From Citrobacter braakii (GTDB lineage Bacteria > Pseudomonadota > Gammaproteobacteria > Enterobacterales > Enterobacteriaceae): 64,000 nucleotides of DNA. Shown in pieces: positions 62,403 to 64,000 of the stretch; positions within the stretch are counted from its first letter, which is position 1, and each line of letters starts with the position of its first letter. A program made the translations under genes and the position numbers. The notes below the pieces were generated by a model that saw only the letters and a list, made by a program, of their open reading frames with translations, ran no database searches and had not been told where the DNA came from. The stretch is taken from assembly GCF_002075345.1 (NCBI RefSeq), contig NZ_NAEW01000008.1, positions 62,001-126,000 on the forward strand. Reading direction: 5' to 3'.

Positions 62403-63536
62403 ATGTTTGATTTACTCCTGCGCCGTGCGCGCCTTGTTGACGATACGGTGAGCGATATTGCGCTCAAAGACGGCAAAATTGCGGCGTTGGGCGACGTAGA
62501 TGGCCCGGCGCTGAAAACCATCGAACTTGGCGGCGAGTACTACGTCAGCGCAGGTTGGATTGATTCCCACGTTCACTGCTATCCGAAATCCCCGATTTAT
62601 CACGACCAGCCGGACAGCGTCGGTATAGCTACCGGCGTTACCACGGTGGTGGATGCGGGCAGTACCGGGGCGGACGATATCGATGATTTTTATACCCTGA
62701 CCCGGGAAGCGGCCACTGAAGTGTATGCGCTGCTGAATATCTCCCGCGTTGGGCTTATCGCCCAGAACGAGCTGGCTAATATGGCCAACATTGACGCCGA
62801 TGCGGTGCGACAGGCGGTGAAGCGCCATCCTGATTTTATCGTCGGCCTGAAGGCGCGCATGAGCAGCAGCGTGGTCGGTGAAAACGGCATTACGCCGCTG
62901 GAGCGCGCCAAAGCGATGCAAGCGCAGAACGGTGACCTGCCGCTGATGGTGCACATCGGCAACAATCCGCCGGATCTGGATGAGATCGCCGAACGCCTGA
63001 CCGCGGGCGACATCATTACCCACTGCTACAACGGTAAGCCGAATCGCATTCTGACGCCGCAAGGCGAGCTGCGGGCGTCAGTGACGCGGGCGATTTCACG
63101 CGGTGTGCGTCTGGACGTTGGGCATGGCACTGCCAGCCTGAGCTTTGCGGTGGCAAAACGCGCTATCGGTCTGGGCATTTTGCCGCACACCATCAGCTCC
63201 GATATTTATTGTCGCAACCGTATCAGCGGCCCGGTGTATTCCCTGGCGAATGTGATGTCGAAATTTCTCGCCATTGGGATGTCGCTCCCGCAGGTCATTG
63301 AGTGCGTTACTGCCAATGCCGCCGATGGTCTGCGCCTGAAACAGAAAGGGCGACTGCAGGTTGGTCTGGATGCCGATTTAACCCTCTTTACGCTTAAGCG
63401 CCAGCCAACCGTGCTGGTAGATGCAGAAAACGACAGCCTGCAGGCTGAACAACTGCTGGTGCCGCTTGCCGCAATACGTGCGGGCAAGGGCTATATGACC
63501 GAACAAGGGAGCGCGGAACATGCCTTCGATTTTTGA
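62403..63536 (+). CDS. Amidohydrolase/deacetylase family metallohydrolase
   Basis: This is an amidohydrolase-superfamily TIM barrel with the full binuclear metal set: His56 and His58 (GWIDSHVHCYP), Lys150 for carbamylation (IVGLKARM), His184, His207 (ITHCYNG), and Asp267 (SSDIY). The 377-residue length and the LLRRARLVDD start fit the dihydroorotase-like deacetylase group; relatives beside DgaE-type enzymes are annotated as deacetylases. I infer it removes an acyl group from an amino-acid or sugar-acid derivative before the PLP enzyme acts. GGAG stands eight bases upstream. It overlaps the next gene by 17 bases. Confidence 0.88.
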   Translation: MFDLLLRRARLVDDTVSDIALKDGKIAALGDVDGPALKTIELGGEYYVSAGWIDSHVHCYPKSPIYHDQPDSVGIATGVTTVVDAGSTGADDIDDFYTLTREAATEVYALLNISRVGLIAQNELANMANIDADAVRQAVKRHPDFIVGLKARMSSSVVGENGITPLERAKAMQAQNGDLPLMVHIGNNPPDLDEIAERLTAGDIITHCYNGKPNRILTPQGELRASVTRAISRGVRLDVGHGTASLSFAVAKRAIGLGILPHTISSDIYCRNRISGPVYSLANVMSKFLAIGMSLPQVIECVTANAADGLRLKQKGRLQVGLDADLTLFTLKRQPTVLVDAENDSLQAEQLLVPLAAIRAGKGYMTEQGSAEHAFDF

Positions 63537-64000
63537 GAAATACAATTTAAAACAGGTGATTAACACCTCAGGCCGCATGACGGCGCTCGGCGTTTCTACG
63601 CCACGACCAGAAGTGGTTGAGGCCGCAATGGCGGGGATGAATCAATATTTTGAGATGAAAGACCTGGTCAATAAGACCGGTGACTACATTGCGAAATTGC
63701 TGGAGGTGGAAGGGGCTACCGTCGTCTCCTGCGCTTCGGCCGGAATCGCCCTGTCAGTGGCTGGAGTGCTGGTTAAGGACAGCGACTGGCTGCTGGAGAA
63801 CCTGCACGTCGCGCCGATCGAGAACAACGAAATCGTGCTGCCCAGAGGCCACAACGTCAACTTTGGCGCTCCGGTTGGCACCATGGTGGCGCTCGGCGGC
63901 GGCAAGCTAGTGGAAGCGGGTTATGCCAACGAATGTTCCGCCGCTCAGCTGGCGGCGGCCATTACGCCACGCACGGCGGCCATTCTGTATATCAAATCTC
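63520..64000 (+). CDS. DgaE-like PLP-dependent ammonia-lyase (partial, runs off window)
   Basis: The first 160 residues of a SelA-like fold-type I PLP enzyme are present, with MPSIFEKYNLKQVINTSGRM at the start and TVVSCASAGIALSVAG near residue 68. It resembles DgaE, which turns D-glucosaminate-6-phosphate into 2-keto-3-deoxygluconate-6-phosphate plus ammonia. The catalytic lysine lies beyond the window. The start at 63520 has GCGCGGAAC upstream and lies inside the amidohydrolase gene, overlapping by 17 bases, so translation is coupled. Next in this type of operon a KDPG-type aldolase (DgaF) would be expected; that is a prediction only. Confidence 0.85.
   Translation, partial: MPSIFEKYNLKQVINTSGRMTALGVSTPRPEVVEAAMAGMNQYFEMKDLVNKTGDYIAKLLEVEGATVVSCASAGIALSVAGVLVKDSDWLLENLHVAPIENNEIVLPRGHNVNFGAPVGTMVALGGGKLVEAGYANECSAAQLAAAITPRTAAILYIKS

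Overview
The window is a chromosomal segment of an enteric bacterium of the Escherichia/Salmonella/Citrobacter group. Protein sequences and gene order follow the Escherichia coli purA-nsrR-rnr-rlmB ... pmbA-cybC stretch closely. The mix of E. coli-like core genes with Salmonella/Citrobacter-like insertions makes Citrobacter or a close relative most likely. That assignment is from memory of gene order; no search was run. No rRNA, tRNA, IS element, prophage or CRISPR array is visible.

Layout. 1-4.3 kb: end of purA, then nsrR, rnr and rlmB. 4.4-7.8 kb: aidB, two small YhcN/DUF1471-type secreted genes (yjfN, bsmA) and the esterase yjfP; the E. coli yjfIJKLMC block is missing between rlmB and aidB. 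7.8-14.5 kb: the L-ascorbate regulon, with ulaR and ulaG diverging from ulaABCDEF. 14.6-16 kb: yjfY and a TauE/SafE-type permease. 16-17.6 kb: rpsF-priB-rpsR-rplI. 17.7-22.6 kb: an EamA exporter, ytfB, fklB, cycA and ytfE. 22.9-27.8 kb: a chemoreceptor with a sigma-28 type promoter, ytfF, an AraC regulator, and the divergent pair qorB/qorR. 27.8-34 kb: cpdB, cysQ, ytfJ, ytfK, ytfL and msrA. 34.2-40 kb: tamA-tamB-ytfP. 40-43.3 kb: a Fur-box-preceded operon for a YncE-like beta-propeller and a TonB-dependent receptor, at the place where E. coli K-12 carries chpSB. 43.5-48.9 kb: ppa and the galactofuranose importer ytfQRT-yjfF. 49-50 kb: a second chemoreceptor almost without a periplasmic domain. 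50.1-52.7 kb: fbp and mpl. 52.9-57.1 kb: an accessory operon of an RpiR regulator, a GH4 6-phospho-glycosidase, a NagB-like protein and a lone PTS EIIC. 57.1-59.6 kb: darP, tldE and cybC. 59.9-64 kb: a second accessory operon, cut by the window end, with a stand-alone PRD protein, four proteins of unknown function (SFCGS, DUF4312, DUF4311, DUF4310), an amidohydrolase and a DgaE-like PLP enzyme.

How genes work together. NsrR, encoded at the left end, is predicted to bind a near-palindrome at the ytfE start 22 kb away. The two chemoreceptors both carry TAAA-N15-GYCGATAG promoters and so belong to the flagellar regulon. The accessory loci sit as discrete insertions between conserved core genes.

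The best candidates for an undescribed system are two. The 59.9-64 kb operon has two membrane and two soluble unknown proteins in the positions that four mannose-type PTS subunits hold beside DgaE in the Salmonella D-glucosaminate operon. The 52.9-57.1 kb operon pairs a lone EIIC and a GH4 enzyme with a NagB-like protein in which the residue aligned with catalytic Asp141 is Asn.

Repeated REP/BIME elements (GCCGGAT...ATCCGGC hairpins) lie in many of the gaps, including one inside the last operon.
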